A stretch of 64,000 bases of DNA from Zoogloea sp021286885 (lineage in GTDB: Bacteria > Pseudomonadota > Gammaproteobacteria > Burkholderiales > Rhodocyclaceae): the NCBI RefSeq assembly GCF_041915215.1, contig NZ_JAYSBV010000002.1. One strand, written 5' to 3'. The translations under genes were made by a program, and so were the position numbers. The notes beneath the pieces were generated by a model. The model searched no databases and was not told where the DNA came from. It saw only the letters and a list, made by a program, of their open reading frames with translations. Positions 1-7,542 of the stretch are shown piece by piece. The stretch's first letter is position 1. Each line of letters starts with the position of its first letter.

Positions 1-1
1 A

Positions 2-1039
2 GCCCCGCGCCCCGCCATCAGCGCCGAATCCCGGGCCTTGCTCCAGCACCTGTTGCCCGCCGGGATCCAAGACCGGGCCGATTGGGCCCAAGACATCCTC
101 ACCGCCTTCCAGTGGCTGCGCATCCCCGCCGAAGCCGAAAATTTGTGCGCAACCCTGGCCATCATCGAGCAGGAATCCAGTTTCCAGGCTGACCCGGTCG
201 TCGCTGGGCTGGATCGGATTGTGTGGAAAGAGATCGAAGCCCGCCGGGAGCGCCTGCACCTGCCCAAGCTGCTGGTGGATGCGGCCCTGGCCAAGAACAG
301 CCCTGACGGGCGCAGCTACAAGGCCCGCATCGACGCCCTGCGCACCGAGCGCCAAATGAACGCGCTGTTCGAGGACATGATTGCCGAAATCCCCTTCGGG
401 CGCGAACTTCTGGGCGGCTACAACCCGGTGCGCACGGGCGGCCCCATGCAGGTGAGCGTGCGCTTTGCCGAAGAACACCAGCGGGAGCGGGGCTATCCCT
501 ACCCCACCCGGGCCAGCGTACGCAGCGAGGTATTCACTCGCCGGGGCGGGCTCTACTACGGCATTGCGATCCTGCTGGACTACCCGGCCCCCTATACCCG
601 GCCCATCTACCGCTTTGCCGACTTCAACGCGGGCCGCTTCAGTAGCCGCAACGCGGCCTTCCAGAACGCCGTGGCGCGCCTCGCCCGCCAAGAACTCGTG
701 CTGGATGGCGATCTGCTGCGCTACACCAACGGCCAGCCCAGCGATGAAACCAGCAGCACCCAGCAGACCCTGTACGCCCTCGCCCCGCGCCTAGGGCTGT
801 CCCGGGCCGAGCTGAACCGGGATCTGCGTCTGGAAAAAACCGCCGCCTTTGCCCAATCACCCCTCTACCAGCGGGTGTTCACCCAGGCAGACGGCCTGGG
901 CCCCAGCCTGCCCCGGGAGCTGCTGCCGCGCATCGACCTGCACAGCCCCAAGATCCAGCGCAAACTCACCACCGCCTGGTTCGCCGAGCGGGTGGACGGG
1001 CGCTACCAGCGCTGCCTGGAACGGGCTACCCGCCGCTGA
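2..1039 (+). CDS. DUF1615-family protein, 5' end outside window
   Basis: The reading frame is open to the left edge, so the gene begins before base 1. The first possible internal start is a TTG at 38 without a convincing ribosome site. The visible 345 or so residues resemble the DUF1615 family, which are usually lipoproteins of unknown function; the missing N terminus would hold the signal peptide. Visible features are a conserved GG-x-MQVSV segment around residues 135-142 and a tyrosine-rich RGGLYYGIAILLDYPA stretch. No catalytic role can be assigned. The family call is from recognition of the sequence pattern. Confidence 0.75.
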   Translation, partial: APRPAISAESRALLQHLLPAGIQDRADWAQDILTAFQWLRIPAEAENLCATLAIIEQESSFQADPVVAGLDRIVWKEIEARRERLHLPKLLVDAALAKNSPDGRSYKARIDALRTERQMNALFEDMIAEIPFGRELLGGYNPVRTGGPMQVSVRFAEEHQRERGYPYPTRASVRSEVFTRRGGLYYGIAILLDYPAPYTRPIYRFADFNAGRFSSRNAAFQNAVARLARQELVLDGDLLRYTNGQPSDETSSTQQTLYALAPRLGLSRAELNRDLRLEKTAAFAQSPLYQRVFTQADGLGPSLPRELLPRIDLHSPKIQRKLTTAWFAERVDGRYQRCLERATRR

Positions 1040-1222
1040 TCTCCCCCACGCCTGAAACCCTGCGGAAATAATTGACCCAGACCATACGCTAACGTACGGC
1101 CACGCTTTACAATCGCGTACAAGCCGCACGGAAAACGCGTGCTTAAATGCCGCGATCGGCCCCGATCAGGCACGACAGGGCCCGCAAGGCCAGACAAAAC
1201 ATAGAACACGGGAGAAAAGCAT

Positions 1223-2518
1223 ATGAATGTTCAGGAGCTCTACGCCGCCAAGAAAACCACCCCCGCCGAGGCGATCCGCCTCGTCAAGAACGGCGACACC
1301 ATCGTGGTGCCGACCGCCGTGGCCGAACCGCCGGCCCTGCTCCATGCCCTGTCCGAATACCGCCGCGACTTTCTGGATGTGAAGGTGGCCCAGATCCTGG
1401 CGGTGCGCAAATTTGGCTATCTGGACCCGACCACCGCCGAACACGTGCGCCACAGCGCCTACTTCTTCAGCGGTGCCACCCGGCCTGGCTTCCGGGAAGG
1501 CGTGGTGGACTTCACCCCCAGCTACTTCTCGGAGATGCCCCAACTGATCGACCGGGGTCTGATGCCTGCTGACGTGGTGTTCACCCAGGTTTCACCCATG
1601 GATGCCCATGGTTACTTCTCCCTGGGCCTCGCTGCCGACTACACCATGGCCGCCATTCGCCGGGCCCGGGCCGTGGTGATCGAAGTGAACCCCAACATCC
1701 CGTACGCCTTCGGCAACTGCCACCTGCACATTTCCCAGGTGGCCGCCCTGGTGGAAAACGATGAGCCCATCCTCGAAGTGGGCCTGCCCGCCATCGGGCC
1801 GGTGCAACAGGCCATCGGCAAGTACGTGGCCGACATGATCGAAGACGGCTCCACCCTCCAGATCGGCTACGGCGGCATCCCCGACGCAGTGGTGATGCAG
1901 CTCACCCACAAGCACGACCTGGGCATCCACACCGAGATGATCGGCGACGGCATCCTGACCCTGATCGAATCCGGCGCAGTCACCAACCGGCGCAAGAACT
2001 ACCTGCCCGGCAAGATGGTAGCCACCTTCGCCCTGGGCTCCAAGAAGCTGTACAACTTCCTGGATCGCAACCCGGCCTTCGAGATGCATCCGGTGGATTA
2101 CACCAATGATCCCTATCTGGCCGGCCAGAACGACAAGCTGATCGCCATCAACGCCACCCTCGAGATCGACTTCCTGGGCCAGTGCGGCTCCGAAAGCCTG
2201 GGCCCCCTGCCCTACTCGGGCACCGGCGGCCAATCCGACTTTGTGCGCGCCGCCAACCGCTCCAAGGATGGCAAGGCCTTCATCGTGCTGCCCTCCACGG
2301 CCAAGGACAACACCATCTCCCGCATCGTGCCGACCCTGACCCCGGGCACCCACGTCTCCACCAGCAAGAATGACATCAACTACGTGGTGACCGAATACGG
2401 CGTTGCCCAGCTGCGCGGCAAGAGCGCCAAGCAGCGCTGCGAAGCCCTGATCGGCATCGCCCATCCGGACTTCCGCCCGCAACTGCGCGAAGCAGCCAAG
2501 AAGATGCACCTGCTGTAA
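1223..2518 (+). CDS. Acetyl-CoA hydrolase/transferase family protein (acyl-CoA:acetate CoA-transferase type)
   Basis: Cytoplasmic enzyme of 431 aa expected to move CoA between acetate and a short acyl or hydroxyacyl group, as in 4-hydroxybutyrate and butyryl-CoA:acetate CoA-transferases. Glu238 in the GIHTEMI segment (234-240) is at the position of the catalytic glutamate of that group, and the GTGGQ loop (333-337) is the usual CoA/oxyanion loop. The ATG at 1223 follows a GGGAGAA ribosome site. The gene stands alone and is closed by a strong hairpin terminator. Substrate cannot be decided from sequence; a propionate or butyrate role is possible. Confidence 0.85.
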   Translation: MNVQELYAAKKTTPAEAIRLVKNGDTIVVPTAVAEPPALLHALSEYRRDFLDVKVAQILAVRKFGYLDPTTAEHVRHSAYFFSGATRPGFREGVVDFTPSYFSEMPQLIDRGLMPADVVFTQVSPMDAHGYFSLGLAADYTMAAIRRARAVVIEVNPNIPYAFGNCHLHISQVAALVENDEPILEVGLPAIGPVQQAIGKYVADMIEDGSTLQIGYGGIPDAVVMQLTHKHDLGIHTEMIGDGILTLIESGAVTNRRKNYLPGKMVATFALGSKKLYNFLDRNPAFEMHPVDYTNDPYLAGQNDKLIAINATLEIDFLGQCGSESLGPLPYSGTGGQSDFVRAANRSKDGKAFIVLPSTAKDNTISRIVPTLTPGTHVSTSKNDINYVVTEYGVAQLRGKSAKQRCEALIGIAHPDFRPQLREAAKKMHLL

Positions 2519-2555
2519 AGCCGGCACTCGGGTACAAACGTACACACCCACACAC

Positions 2556-2594
2556 AAAAACGCCGCACATCCCATCGGGTGTGCGGCGTTTTTT
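2556..2594. terminator. Bidirectional rho-independent terminator
   Basis: ACGCCGCACA (2560-2569) pairs with TGTGCGGCGT (2580-2589) around a 10-nt loop, flanked by A5 on the left and T5 on the right. It lies between the CoA-transferase gene and the oppositely oriented rlmJ and can serve both. Confidence 0.88.
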
Positions 2595-2628
2595 GTGGCG
2601 GGGCCGCTCGACTGATCGGCCAGGCGCT

Positions 2629-3474
2629 TTACTTGATCTTGGATTCCAGCTTGAAGCTGGCGCCTTCGTCCAGGCCCAGGTGCTGCACCAGATACGGCAT
2701 CACCTTTTGCAGGGTGGCGGGCAGGTTCCAGGGCGGGTTAACGATGAACATCCCACTGCCGTGCATCCCGTAGCCATCTTCGGCGGGGGACTTCACATCA
2801 AGGCGCACATCCAGCCAGCTGTCGATGGGCAGGCGGCGCAGCTTGTCGGGCAGCTCCCGGGACTGCATGGAGTGCAGGCAGGGGTACCACACCGCATACG
2901 TGCCGCTGGGGAAGCGGCGCAGGCATTCCTTGAGGCTGGTGATCACGGTGCGGTAATCGGTCTTGACCTCGTAGGGCGGGTCGATCAGCACCACGGCCCG
3001 GCGCGGCGGCGGGGGCAGGAAGGCGTTGATGCCAGTAAAGCCGTCCTGCTCCTGGATCAGCACCTTGTTGCCCAGCTCGGCAAAGTTTTCGGCCAGCAAT
3101 TTTTTGTCGGTGGGATGCAGCTCAAAGAGGCGCATCCGGTCATCCTCACGCAGCAGCGCAGCCGCGCAGCGGGGGGAGCCGGGATAAAGGCGCAGCTTGT
3201 CGGGGCTGTTCAGCTCACGCACCACGCGCAGGTAGGACTTGAGCTCGGAGGGCACATCCTTGCGGCCCAGCAGCCGGGCGATGCCTTCCTCGTGCTCGGC
3301 GTTCTTGCGGGAGAAGCCATCCAGCAGAGAGTAGCAGCCGGCCCCGGCGTGGGTATCGATGTACCAGTAGGGCTTATCTTTCTGGCCGTAGTACTCCAGC
3401 AACTGGACGAGAATGAAGTGCTTGAGCACGTCGGCGTGGTTGCCGGCATGGAAGGCGTGGCGGTAGCTGAGCAT
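2629..3474 (-). CDS. rlmJ: 23S rRNA (adenine(2030)-N6)-methyltransferase RlmJ
   Basis: SAM-dependent methyltransferase modifying A2030 of 23S rRNA. At 281 aa it matches the family length. The N terminus MLSYRHAFHAGNHADVLKH is characteristic, the THAGAGCY region (41-48) is the SAM-binding part, and DPPYE (165-169) is the catalytic motif IV of N6-adenine methyltransferases. It converges on the CoA-transferase gene and shares its terminator. The start at 3474 has no strong ribosome site but fits the family N terminus. Confidence 0.93.
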   Translation of the reverse strand: MLSYRHAFHAGNHADVLKHFILVQLLEYYGQKDKPYWYIDTHAGAGCYSLLDGFSRKNAEHEEGIARLLGRKDVPSELKSYLRVVRELNSPDKLRLYPGSPRCAAALLREDDRMRLFELHPTDKKLLAENFAELGNKVLIQEQDGFTGINAFLPPPPRRAVVLIDPPYEVKTDYRTVITSLKECLRRFPSGTYAVWYPCLHSMQSRELPDKLRRLPIDSWLDVRLDVKSPAEDGYGMHGSGMFIVNPPWNLPATLQKVMPYLVQHLGLDEGASFKLESKIK

Positions 3475-3532
3475 GGTGGTACGAAAAAACAGTGCAAGGG
3501 CGCGATGCTAACACCTCACCGCGCCCCGCGCC

Positions 3533-3901
3533 TCACTCCTGGGCGTTGTACTTGCGGTGACTGCCCCGAAAAGCCTCCACCGGATACTTGGCGGCGTTCT
3601 TGGCCAGCTTGGCCCGGGCTGCGGCCAGGAGGTCGATCCCACTCCGCTCGGCAATCAGCAGCAAATACATGAACACGTCGGCGCACTCGTCCTCCAGCGC
3701 CTCCCGCCCGGCGGGGGTGGCGATCCGGGCCTCCAGCCCCCCATCGTCCAGCCATTGGCTCAGCTCCAGCAGCTCGCCGGCCTCCAGCTGGAGCGACACC
3801 ATGAGATTGCGCAGGCTGTGGAACTGGGCCCAATCCCGGGCATCCCGAAAGGCCAGCAGATCCCGGGTGAAGGCGGCCAGATCATCGGACGGCAGGCTCA
3901 T
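3533..3901 (-). CDS. MazG-like nucleotide pyrophosphohydrolase
   Basis: Protein of 122 aa of the all-alpha NTP pyrophosphatase superfamily, the RS21-C6/dCTPase branch, which hydrolyses (d)NTPs to monophosphate and pyrophosphate. The EAGELLE...EDECADVFMYLL pattern supplies the E-x3-E and E-x2-D metal-binding signature. Its ATG overlaps the stop of the upstream crotonase-family gene by 4 bases, so the two are probably co-translated. The real substrate is not decided by sequence. Confidence 0.82.
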   Translation of the reverse strand: MSLPSDDLAAFTRDLLAFRDARDWAQFHSLRNLMVSLQLEAGELLELSQWLDDGGLEARIATPAGREALEDECADVFMYLLLIAERSGIDLLAAARAKLAKNAAKYPVEAFRGSHRKYNAQE

Positions 3902-4710
3902 GGGCGCTTCCCCGCAGCGCTGCGCTGGGCCAGAAAGCCCTCCACCGCCTCCGCATGCTCGGGGGAGGTGTGGGTGAGGGCCTGATAGGCGGCAGACAGC
4001 TCCAGCACCGTATCCAACCGGCTGGTCTGGGATTCGCGCATCAGGCGCTTGGTCATGCGCAGGGCCTGACCCGGATTGGCGGCGATACGCCGGGCGAGCG
4101 CCAGGGCCGCGTCCATCAGCGCCTCGGGGGCCACCACCTGATTGACCAGACCAGCAGCAAGGGCCGCTTGGGCGTCCAGAGCATCGCCGGTAAAACTCAT
4201 TTCCGCCGCCCGGGCGTAGCCCACCACCCGCTGCAGCAGCCAGGCGCCCCCGTCCCCCGGAATCAGCCCGAGCTTGACGAAGCTTTCGGCAAACACCGCC
4301 TTGTCCGAGGCGATGCGGATGTCGGCCATGCAGGCCAGGTCACACCCCGCGCCGATGGCTGGGCCATTCACCGCCGCAATGGTGGGCACATCCAGCTGGT
4401 AGAAGGCGAGCGGGATGCGCTGGATGCCGTTGCGGTAGTTTTCGCGGATCTGCATCCCGTCGCCTTCTGCCAGCCCGCGCCGGTCGCGGAAATCCTTGAC
4501 GTTGCCCCCGGCACAGAAGGCGGAGCCCGCGCCGGTGAGGATCACCACCTTCACGCTGGCGTCCCGCTGGAGGGCCGCGCAAGCCTCCACCAGCGCATTC
4601 CACTGGGCGGGGCCGCTCAGGGCGTTGCGGGCGTCCGGGTCGTTGAGGGTCAGGATGGCAATGGGGCCTTCACGGTCGATCAAGACGAAATCGGCGGGCT
4701 GGGTCTGCAT
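3898..4710 (-). CDS. Enoyl-CoA hydratase/isomerase (crotonase) family protein
   Basis: Crotonase-fold protein of 270 aa with the oxyanion-hole segment AFCAGGNVKDF and the second GAGCDLACMADIRIA segment. Both glutamates used by classical enoyl-CoA hydratase appear replaced: the usual GC-E-LA position is Asp, and the second aligns with Phe in AESFVKLGL. The true reaction may therefore be an isomerisation or another crotonase reaction. The start at 4710 has a GGAGAAC site upstream. It overlaps the MazG-like gene by 4 bases at its end. Confidence 0.85.
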   Translation of the reverse strand: MQTQPADFVLIDREGPIAILTLNDPDARNALSGPAQWNALVEACAALQRDASVKVVILTGAGSAFCAGGNVKDFRDRRGLAEGDGMQIRENYRNGIQRIPLAFYQLDVPTIAAVNGPAIGAGCDLACMADIRIASDKAVFAESFVKLGLIPGDGGAWLLQRVVGYARAAEMSFTGDALDAQAALAAGLVNQVVAPEALMDAALALARRIAANPGQALRMTKRLMRESQTSRLDTVLELSAAYQALTHTSPEHAEAVEGFLAQRSAAGKRP

Positions 4711-4861
4711 GGTGTTCTCCTCGTACGGCGACGTTATGTGTTTTATGGCTGTTTTTCAGGGGGGCGGCCGGATTTTACAAATGACCGGGAGATGAGCGCA
4801 GATGCTGCGCTAAGGTCTTATTTCCGTTGCGGAAAGCGAGGTAAAAGCCGGCCCCTGCCCC

Positions 4862-4889
4862 TTGCACTCGGTCATTACCCTGCTATTAT
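4862..4889 (+). promoter_or_regulatory. Candidate sigma70 promoter of the gamma carbonic anhydrase gene
   Basis: TTGCAC (4862-4867), a 16-nt spacer and TATTAT (4884-4889) lie about 65 bases before the ATG at 4954, in the divergent region shared with the crotonase-family gene. Called from consensus only. Confidence 0.45.
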
Positions 4890-4953
4890 GGCGCGCTTCT
4901 CTGGCTGGCCATTCGGCGGCACGGCCAGATCTTCATCACAACAGGACAAAAAC

Positions 4954-5475
4954 ATGCCGATCTACCGCCTCGGAGAACGGGCTCCCCAGCTGCAAGAGGG
5001 TGTCTGGATTGCGGACAACGCCACTGTGATCGGTGACGTGCACCTCGGGCCCCACGTGAATATCTGGTTCGGCGCCATTCTGCGCGGCGACAATGATCCC
5101 ATCACCATCGGCGCCAACACCAATGTGCAGGATGCTGCGGTGCTGCACACCGATGACGGCGTGCCCCTGGATATCGGCGCTGACGTGACCATCGGCCACA
5201 AGGCCATGCTGCACGGCTGTACGGTGGGAGAAGGCTCCCTGATCGGGATCAACGCCGTGGTGCTGAACCGGGCGGTGATCGGCAAGCACTGCCTGATCGG
5301 CGCCAACTCCCTGATCCCCGAAGGCAAGGTGATCCCCGACCGCTCCCTGGTGTGCGGCTCGCCGGGCCGGATCATCCGCGAACTCACCGACCACGAGGTG
5401 AGCCGACTGAAGGCGAGCGCCGACGGCTACGTGAACAACGCGCTGCGCTACCAGCAGGATCTGGAAGAAATCTGA
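4954..5475 (+). CDS. Gamma carbonic anhydrase family protein
   Basis: Left-handed beta-helix protein of 173 aa built on hexapeptide repeats ([IV]G-x4 pattern over residues 20-130). His65, His82 and His87 are at the metal-binding positions of gamma carbonic anhydrases, so CO2 hydration is possible, although many YrdA/PaaY-like members are poorly active. The ATG at 4954 follows ACAGGAC; the frame stays open much further upstream but the family begins at MPIYRLG. The gene is followed by an 18-bp perfect stem. Confidence 0.88.
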   Translation: MPIYRLGERAPQLQEGVWIADNATVIGDVHLGPHVNIWFGAILRGDNDPITIGANTNVQDAAVLHTDDGVPLDIGADVTIGHKAMLHGCTVGEGSLIGINAVVLNRAVIGKHCLIGANSLIPEGKVIPDRSLVCGSPGRIIRELTDHEVSRLKASADGYVNNALRYQQDLEEI

Positions 5476-5501
5476 GGGAAGCGCTCGCCCCCCCTGAAAG
5501 C

Positions 5502-5548
5502 ACAAGGCCGGCCCCCGATACGTTTCCATCGGGGGCCGGCCTTGTTGT
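5502..5548. terminator. Strong hairpin between convergent genes
   Basis: An 18-bp perfect stem (5502-5519 with 5528-5545) encloses an 8-nt loop. The following bases are only moderately U-rich on either strand. Its position between the gamma carbonic anhydrase gene and the convergent EEP gene makes it a likely two-way terminator. Confidence 0.75.
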
Positions 5549-5586
5549 ATCGGCTTCGGGGGGATGACGCCTACAGGCGTAAAGCT

Positions 5587-6450
5587 TCAAACGCTCAGAT
5601 CCAGGGCCAGGCTGAGCAGCAGGGGCTGGTGATCCGACGCCGCCGTGGCCTGATCCACCGCCAGGGACTCCACCTTGCCCAGCAAATCGGGCGTTACCCA
5701 GATAAAGTCGCAGCAATAGGGGCGATCAGGCCACTCGGCACCGTTCACCCCCACGGTATGCAGGTGGGGCACCGTACCGTAACAGGCCTCCCAAGCATCC
5801 ACCCAAACCGGCGTCCCCTGCTCATCACGTTCCGTCAGGGCGGCCAGGGCCGGGCTGCCGGGCTCGCAGTTGAAATCTCCGCACAATAGGGCCGATGCGG
5901 GCCGCGCCAGGGGCTCAAACGGTGTACCGGCACGGATCCGCCCCGAGGTTTCGCCAGGGGTACGCAGGGCCTGAATGGTATCCAGTTGCAGGCCGTGCAG
6001 GGCTTGGGCTTGGGCCAGACGTCGGGCCACGCCGTAGTACTCCAGATGGGTGTTGAGAATGCGCAACCGGTCGGCCACCACCACTTCAAGGCACACCCGG
6101 GGCATGGCGGCATAACCGGCCTCGGCAGGCAAAGGCAGGCTATGCACCTGCACCCGCCCCACGGGCAGACGGCTCAGGGTCAGATTGCCAAAACGATTGC
6201 GCTCCCCTGAAGGCGCCGGGCCATCAAAGGCAGCGCCAAAGTGGGCCGAATACCCAGGAAAAGCCGCCACCAGACTTGCGGGGCCGTCCATGCTCCGCCC
6301 GTTGTTCAGGCTGGCAAACCCCTGGGCCACCTCCTGGAGACAGATCACGTCAAAATCGCCCAGGACTCGGATGGTTTCAATACAGCGATTCAGATCCACG
6401 ACCCCATCGGCGCCGCGACCCCATTGAATATTCCAGCTTAAGACACGCAT
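5587..6450 (-). CDS. Endonuclease/exonuclease/phosphatase (EEP) family protein
   Basis: Metal-dependent phosphoesterase of 287 aa in the DNase I/exonuclease III fold. Visible signature segments are LSWNIQWG (4-11) with the catalytic-site Asn, ICLQEV with the metal-binding Glu, ILNTHLEYYG, the GDFNCEP motif, and the C-terminal ASDHQPL with the catalytic His. AAGGA precedes the ATG at 6450. The substrate (nucleic acid, phospholipid or nucleotide) cannot be told; there is no signal peptide. Confidence 0.85.
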   Translation of the reverse strand: MRVLSWNIQWGRGADGVVDLNRCIETIRVLGDFDVICLQEVAQGFASLNNGRSMDGPASLVAAFPGYSAHFGAAFDGPAPSGERNRFGNLTLSRLPVGRVQVHSLPLPAEAGYAAMPRVCLEVVVADRLRILNTHLEYYGVARRLAQAQALHGLQLDTIQALRTPGETSGRIRAGTPFEPLARPASALLCGDFNCEPGSPALAALTERDEQGTPVWVDAWEACYGTVPHLHTVGVNGAEWPDRPYCCDFIWVTPDLLGKVESLAVDQATAASDHQPLLLSLALDLSV

Positions 6451-6673
6451 TTAGCTTCCTTCAGTTCCGGCCCCCTGACCGGCGATGCTGGCTGCACCGA
6501 AACACATTTATGCACTTCGGCACAGCCCGGGGATTTTCCTGCAAAAACGCCAAAAAACAAGAAATTTGTAAAAACTCCATCTGCATTCCTGCCCGTTAGT
6601 GGAGGCCTCGCTCAAGAACAGCGCCAAAACTCCGATATGGACAGCCATTCACCCCGCCACCGGAGGGCACGCC

Positions 6674-7525
6674 ATGAACAGCGTCCAGGAACTCGTTGCC
6701 AGCACAGAAAAACTGCTCTGCCTACCCTCGGTGTATCAGCACATCCGAGCCCTGCTGGACGACCCCACCAGCACCAGCGCCGACATGAGCGCAGTGGTGG
6801 GCAGCGATCCCGCCATTGCCGCCCGCGTGCTCCAGGTGGCCAACAGCCCCCTGTACGGCGCCCCCGGCCAGATCAGCCATATCGACCGGGCCGTGACCTT
6901 GATGGGGCTGCAGCGGGTGCACGACCTGGCCCTGACCAGCATGGTGCTGGGTCTGTTTTCCGAGATACAGGGCGGCCCCCTGCAAGGCTTTCGGGAAAAC
7001 GCCCTGTATCGCGCCCTGGCAGCCCGCAGCAGCGCCCGATGCCTGGGGGTCGGTGACCCGGATCGCTTGTTTGTGGAAGGGCTGCTGGCGGACATTGGCC
7101 ACCTGGTCATGTACCAAGCCGACCCCACCCAGCGAGAACGCACGACCCACTGGGCGCGCACCCATCACTGCCCCCTGGCTGATGCCGAGCAGACCCTGCT
7201 CGGTTTCAACTTTGCCGAAGTGGGCGCCACGCTGGCCTGCCGTTGGGCTTTGCCCCGGGGCTTTGCGGCGGCCATCGGCGCCCAGCTGCATCCGGCCCGG
7301 GGCGGCCCCCATGCCACCGAAGCGGCACTGATTCATGTGGCCAATGCCCTGCTGGAAAGCCACCAGGAAACGGATGCGGAGCATCCCGCCGACCTGGATG
7401 CCCAGGCCCTGGCGCGGGTTGATCCCCTGTGCGCCTTGTACCTGGAGCTGGACATTCCGCTCATGGCCGGCATCCGCAAGCAAACCGAACAGGATCTGAC
7501 CCTGGCCCGGGGGCTGTTGCACTAA
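6674..7525 (+). CDS. HDOD domain protein
   Basis: The 283-aa product is a single HDOD domain, a catalytically inactive HD relative found in bacterial signalling. The stretch SDPAIAARVLQVANSPLYG followed by HIDRAVTLMGLQRVHDLAL is diagnostic. The ATG at 6674 was chosen because GGAGGG lies eight bases upstream; the frame extends to a GTG at 6599 without a good ribosome site. No output domain is fused. It converges on the heparinase-type gene with 17 bases between stops. Confidence 0.85.
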   Translation: MNSVQELVASTEKLLCLPSVYQHIRALLDDPTSTSADMSAVVGSDPAIAARVLQVANSPLYGAPGQISHIDRAVTLMGLQRVHDLALTSMVLGLFSEIQGGPLQGFRENALYRALAARSSARCLGVGDPDRLFVEGLLADIGHLVMYQADPTQRERTTHWARTHHCPLADAEQTLLGFNFAEVGATLACRWALPRGFAAAIGAQLHPARGGPHATEAALIHVANALLESHQETDAEHPADLDAQALARVDPLCALYLELDIPLMAGIRKQTEQDLTLARGLLH

Positions 7526-7542
7526 ATCCACCCCACGCGTAC

